64,000 nt of DNA from Candidatus Poribacteria bacterium (GTDB lineage Bacteria > Poribacteria > WGA-4E > WGA-3G), in assembly GCA_958295815.1 (NCBI GenBank), contig OY282374.1:5066804-5130803 (forward strand), given 5' to 3'. The position numbers and the translations under genes are program-made. The notes under the pieces are model-generated. The model saw only the letters and a list, made by a program, of their open reading frames with translations. It was not told the origin of the DNA and did not search any database. Below, in pieces: positions 1-8,820 of the stretch. Within the stretch, counting starts at the first letter, position 1. Every line of letters begins with the position of its first letter.

Positions 1-357
1 AGTGTTCTGGGTTTCTTGAGCATTTTCGTCAGGGTCGGCGGGTTGCCATGTCACCCAGAAGGAATCGCTATTACCATCCCATGCGATGACTTTGCCCCAG
101 AGCGCGTAAGTACCGCCTGCTGGGATGTGGATCTTATATTCTACCCAGCCTTCGCCACCACCGCCTGCCAGTGGGGGACCTTCCATCCATACAAACTGTC
201 CGCCAGAAGCATTTGCGTCGTCTGCGACTACCATAGGTGCTTCGATTGCATCCACATTTTCTGCCTCAATCGCCCGATCGTAGCCGTAACTTATACCGCT
301 TGTCAGCAGTAAGCCGAATATGAAAAGTGTACCTAATACTAAAGTTTTGAAACGCAT
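1..357 (-). CDS. Secreted carbohydrate-binding-module-like protein (3' end cut by window edge)
   Basis: The frame is open from an ATG at 357 to base 1 with no stop, giving 119 residues of a longer protein. An AAGGAGAT ribosome-binding site (362-369) lies just upstream of the ATG. The first ~25 residues form a signal peptide ending near GISYGYD. The next part (AIEAENVDAIEAPM, then GGGEGWVEYKIHIPAGGTY and LWGKVIAWDGNSDSFWV) resembles the start of CBM6-like beta-sandwich modules, in which E-A-E begins the fold and G-x-Y-x-L-W-x-x-V follows. It is therefore probably an exported sugar-binding or surface protein. The catalytic or C-terminal part lies outside the window, so no activity can be assigned. 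Confidence 0.7.
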   Translation of the reverse strand, partial: MRFKTLVLGTLFIFGLLLTSGISYGYDRAIEAENVDAIEAPMVVADDANASGGQFVWMEGPPLAGGGGEGWVEYKIHIPAGGTYALWGKVIAWDGNSDSFWVTWQPADPDENAQETQNT

Positions 358-387
358 AAAACATCTCCTTTTAAGAGTTGCCAGTTG

Positions 388-1377
388 TTAGTTGTCGATT
401 AAAGAGATACCCGATTTCTTGTGGGTTCGTATTTTGCCCCACTGTTGAATTTGTAATCTTGAAGGTTCTATTGGGAGCACATCTGAACCGCTGTGCCATT
501 TCGGTTGTGCTGCCCATGCGCCATTGTTAATCAATTCACGACGTTCAGTACCATCAGCATGCATGAGGTGAATAACCCATCTACCGTCCTTCTCGAATTG
601 AAAAGCGATGCTATTTCCATCTGGTGCCCATGCCGGGACAGCCTCATCTGTCGGTGTATCGGTCAGAGCCTTTTTATTTCCGCCGTCCACTGCGTCCATG
701 ATGTATAAGTCAAAATCGGCGAGTTCTACCTCTTGGTGCATGGCGGCGTATACAATTTGTGTGCCGTCTGGTGCCCAAGCCGGATAGGTGTCCATTAATG
801 GTTGATGCGTCAACCGCCGTTCGACTCTATTGTGGGCATCAACGACGTATATGTCCCAGTTGAGTTTCCGTTTTGAGTGAAAGACAAGTGAGTTTCCATC
901 AGGAGCCCATGCAGGTGCCTCGTCTTCAAACTGATTGTTCGTAAGGTGGACTACCTCACCGTTATTGAGATGGAGCAGATAGATGTCAAAATGCCCATTG
1001 CGATTTGATGTGAAGGCAAGACGTTTACCATCAGGAGCCCACGCAGGTGCCTTATCTGTCGCAGGATGATGCGTTAGGCGATGCTGATTGGTACCGTCAG
1101 CCTGCATCAGATAAATTTCATGATTTCCATCTCTTCGTGAGAAGAATGCGATCTGTGTGCTGTCGGGTGCCCACGTTGGATAGTAATCCGCGGCAGGATT
1201 GTGTGTAAGATTCACTGGAGGTTTCCCAACGGTATCCGTCAGATAAATTTCCCAGTTGCCACTGACATCCGAGGCGAACGCAATCGTCCGTGGCGGATGT
1301 GGTTGGCACAAAGCACTATCGATTAAAAGGGCAAGCATCAAAAAAAAACTACTCTGACATACTAACAGAATTCGCAT
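388..1377 (-). CDS. Secreted TolB-like WD40/PD40 beta-propeller protein
   Basis: 329 residues with a signal peptide (hydrophobic LLVCQSSFFLMLALLI, cleavage likely near ALCQ). The rest is about six tandem PD40-type blades, each with the pattern PAWAPDGxxIxFxSxRxGxxxIYxM and a following LTxxP turn. This is the repeat of the TolB C-terminal propeller. The family's N-terminal TolB domain is missing and no Pal or Tol genes are nearby, so this is a stand-alone periplasmic or surface propeller rather than TolB. Its role is probably ligand or protein binding. It lies 30 bases downstream of the edge-cut gene's start region and is transcribed in the same direction. Confidence 0.8.
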   Translation of the reverse strand: MRILLVCQSSFFLMLALLIDSALCQPHPPRTIAFASDVSGNWEIYLTDTVGKPPVNLTHNPAADYYPTWAPDSTQIAFFSRRDGNHEIYLMQADGTNQHRLTHHPATDKAPAWAPDGKRLAFTSNRNGHFDIYLLHLNNGEVVHLTNNQFEDEAPAWAPDGNSLVFHSKRKLNWDIYVVDAHNRVERRLTHQPLMDTYPAWAPDGTQIVYAAMHQEVELADFDLYIMDAVDGGNKKALTDTPTDEAVPAWAPDGNSIAFQFEKDGRWVIHLMHADGTERRELINNGAWAAQPKWHSGSDVLPIEPSRLQIQQWGKIRTHKKSGISLIDN

Positions 1378-1497
1378 TTTTTTGTCTATCCATATTTTTT
1401 ATGATTGTCAGCCGTCGGCTGTGGTAGGATGTGGCCGTTGGGTATAGCTTGCATCCCGCAAGATGTTCTCGGTTTCCGTAAGCCGATAGCCACTAAA

Positions 1498-2544
1498 TCA
1501 GAACTTTCCGTCGCGCACCTCAAAATGGGTGGGTTTACGGAGCGTCGTGCCGTCAATTTGAACCCATTCTGCTACCCATTCGATCATTTGTGCTAAAGAG
1601 ACGCGTGGGTATCCAAAAAGTTGATGGCACCGAGATGCGTTGCTTAGCAGTGCTGTTGCCGCCTCTTCACCCTCAAAACGTGGCAGTTTTTTGAAAAGCG
1701 CGCCGAAGCACGACGCAAGGTATCGGACAGAGATCGTCTCTGGACCGGTCACATTGATGACCAACGGTGGACTTTGGCAGTGCGCGAAAGCCCGTAATGC
1801 TATCGCGTTCGCATCGCCTTGCCATATCACGTTCACACTTCCCATTTCGAGAGAAATAGGCTCTTCGGCGTAAACCTTTTCAGCGATGTCCAGTAGTATT
1901 CCGTAGCGGAGGTCTATGGCGTAGTTCAACCGCAGGATTGCCATCGGTGTGCCGAATTGCGATGAAAAATAGGTGCATATCCGTTCACGACTCAGGCACG
2001 ATTGTGCGTATTCACCGATCGGGGCAACGGGTGAATTCTCAGTTGCACCGCCATGCGAGACCGGAGTTAGTGGGTAGACGTTCCCTGTTGAGAATACAAC
2101 CAATCGAGAATTACGAAACTTTTCCGCCACACGTCCGGGCATGTAGCTGTTCATCGCCCAGGTCAGACTTTCGTTGTCTGTAGAACCGAATTTCCTACCT
2201 GCCATCAAAATTACGTTTTCGGTATCAGGTAGATTCTGCAGGCTATTTTCCGAGAGTAGGTCTGCAGCGATTGTTTCGATACCGGCTTCTTGTAAGTTCT
2301 CTTGCACGCCGGGTGTCGAAAAACGGGAAACCCCAATGACGCTTTTGGTAATACCGGCGCGGTCGATGGCACATTTTGCCTGTTTGGCGAGTGTCGGTCC
2401 CATCTTTCCGCCGACACCGAGGATGAGGATGTCCCCCTCCAGTGCAGCGATTGCCGTTATCACTTGGTCTGTCGGCTCGGATAAATATGATTCTAATTGG
2501 GTTTGTGTTTTTATCAAGGGAGGTAAGGTATGTTTAAGGGACAA
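1498..2544 (-). CDS. NAD(P)-binding Rossmann protein, epimerase/dehydratase-like
   Basis: 348 residues. A nucleotide-binding GVGGKMG motif follows the first beta strand (ILILGVGG, about residues 41-50). The N-terminal half alternates strands and helices as in the extended SDR (NAD-dependent epimerase/dehydratase) family, with a VVFSTGNVYP segment matching the strand that carries the catalytic serine or threonine. The usual catalytic YxxxK is not intact: the equivalent reads EYAQSCLSRE with no lysine at Y+4. Sugar or polyketide epimerase chemistry is therefore uncertain. The start is a TTG with no strong ribosome-binding site, so the N-terminus may differ by a few residues. The substrate is unknown. 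Confidence 0.7.
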   Translation of the reverse strand: MSLKHTLPPLIKTQTQLESYLSEPTDQVITAIAALEGDILILGVGGKMGPTLAKQAKCAIDRAGITKSVIGVSRFSTPGVQENLQEAGIETIAADLLSENSLQNLPDTENVILMAGRKFGSTDNESLTWAMNSYMPGRVAEKFRNSRLVVFSTGNVYPLTPVSHGGATENSPVAPIGEYAQSCLSRERICTYFSSQFGTPMAILRLNYAIDLRYGILLDIAEKVYAEEPISLEMGSVNVIWQGDANAIALRAFAHCQSPPLVINVTGPETISVRYLASCFGALFKKLPRFEGEEAATALLSNASRCHQLFGYPRVSLAQMIEWVAEWVQIDGTTLRKPTHFEVRDGKF

Positions 2545-2575
2545 ACTATCAAGTCGGTCCCTATTGTTTTTTGTA

Positions 2576-3358
2576 TTAGTACTCAGCCTTGATGCTTGCC
2601 CATCTGGTGCTTAGTTTCTCTCTGGGATCAACGGCAAATAAAACGCCCTTGTTCATGTCAGCGTTAATCTCGTCTTCGCTCAGTGCACGCGTATAGAAGG
2701 CGAACTCGTCGATAAACCCGTTTAGGTATTGGATATCAGCCTCGTTGTCTTTACCGAGGACAATGGCACCTGTAGGTGCAGCAAAGATTGTGAATTTACC
2801 GCTCCAAGCGTCTTCCCCGACCACTTTACCGTTGAGATAGGATTTCTGGACTTTGCCGTCATAAGTGCCAGCAATGTGTACCCACTTTTTAAGGGGTAGG
2901 ACTGGAATGGGTGTTTGATGTTCTGTGTTTTTGGTGTCGTAGATGTAGAACACCATGTCGGCGGCACCTTCGATAAAGGTTTCTGCGGGCCATGCACCTG
3001 CAGCGTTCAATGCTTCCCAAACTTGCTGTGTGTCGCCAGTATTCGCATTAATCATTACCCAATGCTCTACGGTCATTGCTGTTAATTCGACATCAGTGAG
3101 ACCCGGGACTTCTGGTGCGGTTTTGATAGACCCGCCGCCGTCAAATTCCATTGCGCCACCGAGCTTGCCCTCTTTGCTCCAATCTGCGTCTGAGATTTCG
3201 CCATCAAATCCGTTCCCACTGTCGTCCGTGACTTCTTTTTCATCTTTGTCGAAGGAGTAGTAGATTATCAGGTCCGAATCGTTCCGAATCGCTTCAACGT
3301 TCGCTGAAAGGGACAGGACAGCACAGAAAGCTAACCAAAATAGTAACCTTTTCATCAT
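2576..3358 (-). CDS. Secreted LamG-domain (concanavalin-like) protein
   Basis: 260 residues with a signal peptide (LLFWLAFCAVLSLSANVEA) and one LamG/laminin-G-like jelly roll. Typical features are DLIIYYSFD at the start, NGFDGEI, HIAGTYDG, SYLNGKVVG and the closing FIDEFAFYTRALSEDEI. The family binds carbohydrate or protein ligands outside the cell. A GGAGA ribosome-binding site precedes the ATG. The extreme C-terminus (VDPREKLSTRWASIK) matches the tails of the other two LamG proteins in this window. The next LamG gene upstream on the same strand is a paralogue, and a strong hairpin lies between them. Confidence 0.85.
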   Translation of the reverse strand: MMKRLLFWLAFCAVLSLSANVEAIRNDSDLIIYYSFDKDEKEVTDDSGNGFDGEISDADWSKEGKLGGAMEFDGGGSIKTAPEVPGLTDVELTAMTVEHWVMINANTGDTQQVWEALNAAGAWPAETFIEGAADMVFYIYDTKNTEHQTPIPVLPLKKWVHIAGTYDGKVQKSYLNGKVVGEDAWSGKFTIFAAPTGAIVLGKDNEADIQYLNGFIDEFAFYTRALSEDEINADMNKGVLFAVDPREKLSTRWASIKAEY

Positions 3359-3435
3359 GATTCTCCTTTCCTCTTTTTAAGCCGAAAGTTTTAGAGGTTT
3401 TGATGGTTCGTTGACAAGTAACCTACCGAAGATTT

Positions 3436-3468
3436 ATTGCTGGCGAGATTTCAAACCTCACCAGCAAT
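3436..3468. repeat. Palindromic hairpin between two LamG genes
   Basis: An 8-bp perfect outer stem (ATTGCTGG with CCAGCAAT) continues inward through a mismatch into GAG/CTC. No run of T follows on either side, so it is not a standard intrinsic terminator. The core GCGAG...CCTC resembles hairpins at 15797-15817 and 29324-29346, which suggests a dispersed repeat. Confidence 0.6.
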
Positions 3469-3502
3469 AGTGTATGTATTTTTACAATAAGCCGAAACCG
3501 AG

Positions 3503-4288
3503 TTATCTGTTCGACTTAATGTTTGCCCAAGATGTGGTGAGTTTCCCTTGCGGTTCTACCGGCGTTAGGAATGACGATGCATCTTGGTCCATGCTCGCTA
3601 TGATCTCGTCAGCTGAAAGGGCACGATCCCAAAGTCGAACCTCGTCGACGCTTCCCGTCCACGCTTCACCGCCCCAAGTGCCGATGGTTACTGCACTCGT
3701 GTTTTCCGCAGGAGCAACGGGGTTTCCGGATTCCTCGGAGTACGTCACCTCGCCATCTAGGTAGATTTCCACTAAGCCGTTGTTATCGTCTGTATGGGTA
3801 TAAGCGAGGTAATACCACTTGCCTAGTTCCAGTTCTGTATCATTATCGTTGATGTCTTTGAACCCACCGGCTGCACCGTTTGTCCAGACTTTGATACCGT
3901 TTGCTGGATTCATACCGAATCCGAACCCGATATGCCGAGTTGCGCCACTCTGCCGAGTACCGAAGATTATAGCGTGTGCGCTTGGCAGCTTGTCGAGTTG
4001 GACCCATGCTGCTTGTGTGATCGCACCTTCAAGATGGAAGGCAGCATCGTCTTCAATGAGGACGTGATCTGCGGCAGCTGCAAATTGGAGCGCTTGTCCG
4101 TGTTGCCCGGCGACCCATTTTGCCGCACCCATCACTTCACCTTCAAAGCCGTTTGGGGAGTAGTCTTGTGTTGCTGTTCCCGAACCTTCATCAAGAGGCA
4201 TGTATAGGACAAGCCCATCCATTAAGTCGGCGTGGGAAAATGCCGCACAGATGAGTAAACAGAATGTGATTATTGAAAAGAGTTTCAT
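3503..4288 (-). CDS. Secreted LamG-domain (concanavalin-like) protein
   Basis: 261 residues with a signal peptide (LFSIITFCLLICAAFSHA) and one LamG jelly roll. Recognisable parts are DGLVLYMPLDEGSGT, SPNGFEGEVMGAAKWV, LGKWYYLAYTHTDDN, VEIYLDGEVTYSEES and SVDEVRLWDRALSADEI. It is a paralogue of the gene at 2576-3358 and ends with the same kind of tail (VEPQGKLTTSWANIK). It is predicted to be exported and to bind a glycan or other extracellular ligand. No catalytic residues were recognised. It and its paralogue may be co-transcribed, although the hairpin between them could partly uncouple expression. Confidence 0.85.
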   Translation of the reverse strand: MKLFSIITFCLLICAAFSHADLMDGLVLYMPLDEGSGTATQDYSPNGFEGEVMGAAKWVAGQHGQALQFAAAADHVLIEDDAAFHLEGAITQAAWVQLDKLPSAHAIIFGTRQSGATRHIGFGFGMNPANGIKVWTNGAAGGFKDINDNDTELELGKWYYLAYTHTDDNNGLVEIYLDGEVTYSEESGNPVAPAENTSAVTIGTWGGEAWTGSVDEVRLWDRALSADEIIASMDQDASSFLTPVEPQGKLTTSWANIKSNR

Positions 4289-4436
4289 ATGGTCTCCTTA
4301 CGTTGAAAAGTAAGCCTAACATTGTACTGAACTACTAAAGAGAAAAGGATAACAATTGTTATCTTCCACCTCAGGCACATTCTAACAAATTTTCATTTCT
4401 ATATCAACGGAGAAAATTGGGGCATCAGAGAGAACG

Positions 4437-5591
4437 TCAAGGCGATACACTTTTTGCACAACGGAATCCGAGTGCACCGATGCCAGCATACGCAGGACTT
4501 GTGCCGTGGCGATTTGAAACGCGTAACCACTCAGGTAGGCTGTTCCAGCCACCGCTGCGTAAGACGCGGAAATCTATGATATTTTTGAAGCCGTTAACAA
4601 TTTCCTCAGCATCGTTTGCGCCTGCGGTAGGGTTTCGACGAGGGGAGTTGGCGTAGAAATCCTCCTCGTACCCGTCAAGGCACCATTCCCAGACGTTTCC
4701 AGCAATGTCATACACACCGTAGTCGTTTGGAGGATATTCGCCGACAGGTGTTGTCTGACCGATTTTTTTGCCGTAGTTTGCTCTGTTGAAATTAATACCG
4801 TTACCCCACGGATACTGTTTTCTTTTTAATCCGCCACGTGCGGCTTTTTCCCATTCTGCTTCTGTTGGTAAACGCTTGTCTACCCAGACTGCGTAAGCCA
4901 TTGCAGCATACCAACTCACGTAACGTACGGGATGATCACTTTGTCCGAGGGGGAAATTATTCCCATTCCAGTCGTTCAGGTAATTGTCATCACGGAATTT
5001 CTCGTCAATGAGATCTTTTTGCCACGCTGGATTTGCAAGAATGAAGTCTTTAAATTCGGCATTGGTTACCTCGTTTGCGTCTATGTAATACGCGTCAAGA
5101 TGAACGGTATGAACGGGCTGTTCGTCGTTAAAAGCGTTGCCGTCGTTGCTTCCCATTTGGAACTCGCCTTCTGGGATCAAGACCATTCCATCAGGAATAA
5201 TGGGTTCAGGTTCAACAATAATTTCCGGTTCGAGTTCAGGAGTAGGCTCAACCGCTACCGAGGTGGGTGCTGTGACAGTGTAAGTGAGTGTTTGCGTGCC
5301 ATCTGTCCAAGTGATAGTCAGGGTTAGTGGACCGGTGTTAAAGGGACCGGAGATTGTAACCGTGGTTCCAGACTTTTTAATGATCCCTACGTTCGCTGAT
5401 GCGTTTATCGGAACAGCGTCAAAGGTAACAGTAATAATTCCATTTGCTTCAATGGTACTCCCAGCTGCTGGTTCCGCTTTCACTAGTGCTACTGGTGTGA
5501 TTTCATCATCTGCACGTTCTCCACAACTTACTATGTAAACAGCGGACAGACATACAAGTGCTAAGCGTAATAATATAAATAAATTTTTCAT
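4437..5591 (-). CDS. Lipoprotein with Ig-like domain and formylglycine-generating-enzyme-like domain
   Basis: 384 residues from the ATG at 5591. Longer in-frame starts would run into the upstream glutamine synthetase gene and hide the lipoprotein signal (FILLRLALVCLSAVYIVSC). After the lipobox comes a beta-rich Ig-like segment (residues ~30-115), an acidic proline linker, and then an FGE/SUMF1-type domain from about residue 135. The domain has MVLIPEGEFQMGSN, EVTNAEF, VSWYAAMAYAVWVDKRLPTE, GNVWEWCLDGY, LRSGGWN and LGFRCA. The two active-site cysteines of true FGE are absent: the region before LGFRCA reads NRHGTSPAYAGIGA. It is therefore more likely a binding or structural member of the fold than a sulfatase-activating enzyme. 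Confidence 0.85.
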   Translation of the reverse strand: MKNLFILLRLALVCLSAVYIVSCGERADDEITPVALVKAEPAAGSTIEANGIITVTFDAVPINASANVGIIKKSGTTVTISGPFNTGPLTLTITWTDGTQTLTYTVTAPTSVAVEPTPELEPEIIVEPEPIIPDGMVLIPEGEFQMGSNDGNAFNDEQPVHTVHLDAYYIDANEVTNAEFKDFILANPAWQKDLIDEKFRDDNYLNDWNGNNFPLGQSDHPVRYVSWYAAMAYAVWVDKRLPTEAEWEKAARGGLKRKQYPWGNGINFNRANYGKKIGQTTPVGEYPPNDYGVYDIAGNVWEWCLDGYEEDFYANSPRRNPTAGANDAEEIVNGFKNIIDFRVLRSGGWNSLPEWLRVSNRHGTSPAYAGIGALGFRCAKSVSP

Positions 5592-5625
5592 AAATATACT
5601 GTGTTCGGTGTGTTGAAGGTTAACC

Positions 5626-6960
5626 TCAATAGACCTCCAAATAGTTATCGGTTTCCCATTGACTAATGTTCCAATGGTAGTTTCGCCATTCCTCACGTTT
5701 GACTTGAATGTAGTAGTCAGCGTACTCATTTCCAAGTGCGTTTTTGATGACTTCGTCTTTTTCGAGGGCATCTACGGCTTCGCTAAGTGTTGTGGGTAAA
5801 GCACCGATGCCTCGTCTATTTAGTTCATCTTCTGGGACCTCATAGAGATTGTCCTCGTTTTGCACCCCAGGGTCAATCTGATTTTCGATACCGTCCAGAC
5901 CGGCTGCAAGGAGCACCGTCGCCGCGAGATAAGGATTCGCTGCACCATCACTTAATCGGTTTTCTATACGTCCGGGTGCGGGAATCCGAATCATCTGTGT
6001 CCGATTGTTTGCACCGTAGGTAACATAAACAGGTGCCCATGATGAACCTGAACGCGGGGGTCTACGCACCAAACGTTTGTAGCTATTCACAAGCGGATTT
6101 GTGACGGCTGTTACCGCTTTCGCGTGTTTCAGGACACCGCCTGTGAACCAGTAAGCGAGTTGGGTCAAGCCGTTTTTATCATTCTCATCAAAGAAGAGGT
6201 TTGTTTGATTTGCCGTATCCCAGAGACTCATGTGGAAGTGCGCACCGTTGCCTGTGAGATTGGTAAAGGGTTTTGGCATAAATGTTGCCAGTAATCCTCG
6301 TTCCTCAGCGATCGTTTTAACCATCCACTTGAAGAAGGTATGCCGATCCGTTGTTGTGAGTGCATCCGAATAGGTCCAGTTTGTTTCGAACTGACATGTT
6401 CCATCTTCGTGGTCGTTCGCGTAAGGCTCCCATCCCAATTCTTGCATGTATTTAATGAGGGTTGTCATCATATCAAGGTTGCGGTGCAGTGCTCTGAGGT
6501 CGTAACACGGTTTGTCTAAGGTGTCGAGTTTGTCCCAAGGGGCATAGTGCCCTGCCTCGTTCTGTTTCAAGAGCATGAATTCCGCCTCAATACCTACATT
6601 GAAGAGGTACCCCTTCTCTCTTGTCTTCTCTAATTGCTGTCGCAGAATAGTCCTCGGACAGTAGTGCCACGGTTTACCTTCGACGTACATATCTCCTGCT
6701 ACCCAAGCTAAGTTTTTCCGCCACGGCACGATTGTCAACGAATTAAAATCTGGGATGCTCGCCATCTCTGGGTCATGTGGATATTGCCCTATCTCGCCTG
6801 CGGCAAAGCCACCGAAGCCTGCCCCCTCTTCTGCCATATCTTTGAGATGTGTGGATGGGATAACTTTTCCCTTCGGTGTACCGCTCATTTCTACGAAAGA
6901 GCAGAGGAAAAACTCAATTCCGTTCTCCTCAACTAAACGTTTGACCTGATCTTGGGTCAT
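5626..6960 (-). CDS. Glutamine synthetase family protein (type III glutamate-ammonia ligase-like)
   Basis: 444 residues, close to the family norm. ATP-dependent ligation of an amine to glutamate is the family reaction. Visible motifs are the beta-grasp N-terminus, NVGIEAEFMLL with metal-binding glutamates, NGAHFHMSLWD (metal/ATP site), NSYKRLVRRP, and RIPAPGRIENRLSDGAANPYLAA. The sequence type matches the GlnT/type III-like branch, some members of which act on methylamine or other amines, so the amine substrate is open. An in-frame TTG at 6975 is possible, but the ATG at 6960 has GGAGA eight bases upstream and is preferred. The FGE-like lipoprotein follows after 34 bases. Confidence 0.9.
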   Translation of the reverse strand: MTQDQVKRLVEENGIEFFLCSFVEMSGTPKGKVIPSTHLKDMAEEGAGFGGFAAGEIGQYPHDPEMASIPDFNSLTIVPWRKNLAWVAGDMYVEGKPWHYCPRTILRQQLEKTREKGYLFNVGIEAEFMLLKQNEAGHYAPWDKLDTLDKPCYDLRALHRNLDMMTTLIKYMQELGWEPYANDHEDGTCQFETNWTYSDALTTTDRHTFFKWMVKTIAEERGLLATFMPKPFTNLTGNGAHFHMSLWDTANQTNLFFDENDKNGLTQLAYWFTGGVLKHAKAVTAVTNPLVNSYKRLVRRPPRSGSSWAPVYVTYGANNRTQMIRIPAPGRIENRLSDGAANPYLAATVLLAAGLDGIENQIDPGVQNEDNLYEVPEDELNRRGIGALPTTLSEAVDALEKDEVIKNALGNEYADYYIQVKREEWRNYHWNISQWETDNYLEVY

Positions 6961-7103
6961 GAGATTATTCTCCAATAGTTATGTAGAAAATTATGCCTTG
7001 AAAATAAAACTGAATGCTTCTATAAAGTCGCTTCTACGATAATGTGATGTGACTGATATGGGGCTATTCAATTTTCGGTTTTCTTTTGATTCTATGAGAT
7101 GTT

Positions 7104-7129
7104 CCGGAATCGAAGTTCCCTCCTACAAG
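7104..7129. repeat. REP-like hairpin unit
   Basis: GGAATCGAAGTTCC forms a short stem and is followed by CTCCTACAAG. This resembles the stem-plus-TACTAC units found elsewhere in the window. It lies in the 276-base gap between the glutamine synthetase gene and the membrane protein gene, where nothing else was recognised. Confidence 0.4.
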
Positions 7130-7251
7130 CAAACTGAATGCCTCCTGGTGCTGATATAAAAATGATAACTGCAAAATGCTAAAACATGATAACATTATAT
7201 CTGAAGTTCTGAAAAATTCAATGCCTAAAGTTTCGGGTGAAAGGGAAAAGA

Positions 7252-8781
7252 ATGGCGTTCTTATCTCGCTTCAATTCAAAGTGGTCGCTTTTGATAGGTG
7301 TGTTAATTGTTATCTATTTGCTGCCGATATGGTTGTTTCCCTATTTTCCGACACAAGATGGTGTGAGCCACGTCTACAACTCGCAAATCCTGACGGAATA
7401 CGGCAACCCCGAATACCAATTTCGAGATTATTACGAGATCAATTGGTACCCTTTCCCCAATTGGCTTTCGCATTTTTCATTGGCGATATTACTGTTCGTT
7501 TTTCCACCCCTCATTGCTGAGAAAATTTTTCTGAGTCTCTATGTTATCCTATTTCCACTTGCAATCTATTATTTTCTCAACGCCATCCAGCGCGGACGAC
7601 ATGCCCTTGTTATACTGAGTTTTACCTTTATTTACAATTACCTTTTTCTCATGGGTTTCTATAACTTTGCTGTTAGCGTGCCTCTCTTTTTTCTCGCGCT
7701 CGGTTATTGGTGGAAACACAAGGAGCAGCTGCATACGAAGCGTATTGTTCTCCTCAACTTGCTCATCGTTGTTACCTATTTTGCACACCTTATCTCCTAT
7801 GCCTTTATTTTATTCTCTATCGCTTTGTTGGCACTGCTACATTTCAAACGAGACTTCAAACGGATTCTCGTTACGGGATGTTATCTCCTACCGGCAGCCG
7901 CGCTTATTCTTGTTTACCTCCCTACTTCTGACCTATTGGCAGGGGAACCGCCTACGTTTGGACTTGGGCGGGTTGGAGAACTGTTCGCTAACCTGATCGG
8001 TATGCATGTACTCGTCTCCTATACCGTCCCTCCGAGTTGGCTTTCGGCTGCTGTATCTGCTTTTTTGATTTTTCTAGGTGTTGTAACAATCTGGCAAAAT
8101 AGGAAAGAGAGGACGGTAGCGCATGCTGGGCAGAAAGCGTTTCTCTATCTTGCGGGTGTGCTTTTCGGGCTTTATTTTGTTTTACCAAACTCTATCGGTC
8201 CAGGGGGTTGGGTGAATGATCGGCTTGCCATCTTAGCCACACTTGCCATATTTGCGTGGTTTCGTGGGTTTGATAAGCCTCAATGGGAACGTGTATTCAC
8301 AGCGGTTGTCACGCTTCTTGCCTTGATTAACATCGTCTATGTCGGCGTGGTCTTCAAAAATCTCAACGCTGAGATACACGAGTTTAACGCTTTTGTTCAA
8401 CGTGTTGAAAAGAACAAGATCATTCTCCCGCTTCACTTTGAACCGAGGGGCAGCTCCAAGCGCGTGGGTATCTTTGTTAATGCTGCCAATTACTACTGTC
8501 TTGACAATGGCTGTATCAATCTCGGCAACTATGAGGTACAGTTTGACTATTTTCCGGTCCGCTTCAACGCCGATTTTGAGAGGCCATTGGAGGAGAAAGA
8601 GTGGGTGCAAATCGTCCATTGGGAGCCAGAGCGGATTGATCTCTGCGATTACGCTAACAATGTGGATTATCTGTTGCTGTGGGATACCCCGAACACACCT
8701 GTTGTCGCTGAGGCGATTGAGGCGTGCTATACGCTGATCGCGTCAGAAGGGCAATTGAAACTCTTTAAAGGGAAACGATAA
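7252..8781 (+). CDS. Multi-pass membrane protein, GT-C glycosyltransferase-like
   Basis: About 509 residues with ten or more hydrophobic helices in the first ~380 residues and a soluble C-terminal domain of ~120 residues. The first helix is followed by a loop with FPTQDGVSHVYNS. An acidic residue in this first extracytoplasmic loop is typical of GT-C lipid-linked sugar transferases, and DG here is a candidate. No family was recognised with certainty. The ATG at 7252 has an AGGG-containing upstream stretch, whereas the GTG at 7237 has none. The gene stands alone and divergent from the glutamine synthetase gene. A polytopic membrane protein of unknown function is the safe description. Confidence 0.65.
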   Translation: MAFLSRFNSKWSLLIGVLIVIYLLPIWLFPYFPTQDGVSHVYNSQILTEYGNPEYQFRDYYEINWYPFPNWLSHFSLAILLFVFPPLIAEKIFLSLYVILFPLAIYYFLNAIQRGRHALVILSFTFIYNYLFLMGFYNFAVSVPLFFLALGYWWKHKEQLHTKRIVLLNLLIVVTYFAHLISYAFILFSIALLALLHFKRDFKRILVTGCYLLPAAALILVYLPTSDLLAGEPPTFGLGRVGELFANLIGMHVLVSYTVPPSWLSAAVSAFLIFLGVVTIWQNRKERTVAHAGQKAFLYLAGVLFGLYFVLPNSIGPGGWVNDRLAILATLAIFAWFRGFDKPQWERVFTAVVTLLALINIVYVGVVFKNLNAEIHEFNAFVQRVEKNKIILPLHFEPRGSSKRVGIFVNAANYYCLDNGCINLGNYEVQFDYFPVRFNADFERPLEEKEWVQIVHWEPERIDLCDYANNVDYLLLWDTPNTPVVAEAIEACYTLIASEGQLKLFKGKR

Positions 8782-8820
8782 CAACACGCGGCGGCGAACA
8801 TAGAAAAATCCACAGACTAT

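Noticed and set aside
16..312. Plus-strand 98-codon open frame at the left edge
   Set aside because: It is antisense to a frame with a ribosome-binding site, signal peptide and domain-like sequence, and its own translation is Cys-rich and unlike a protein family.
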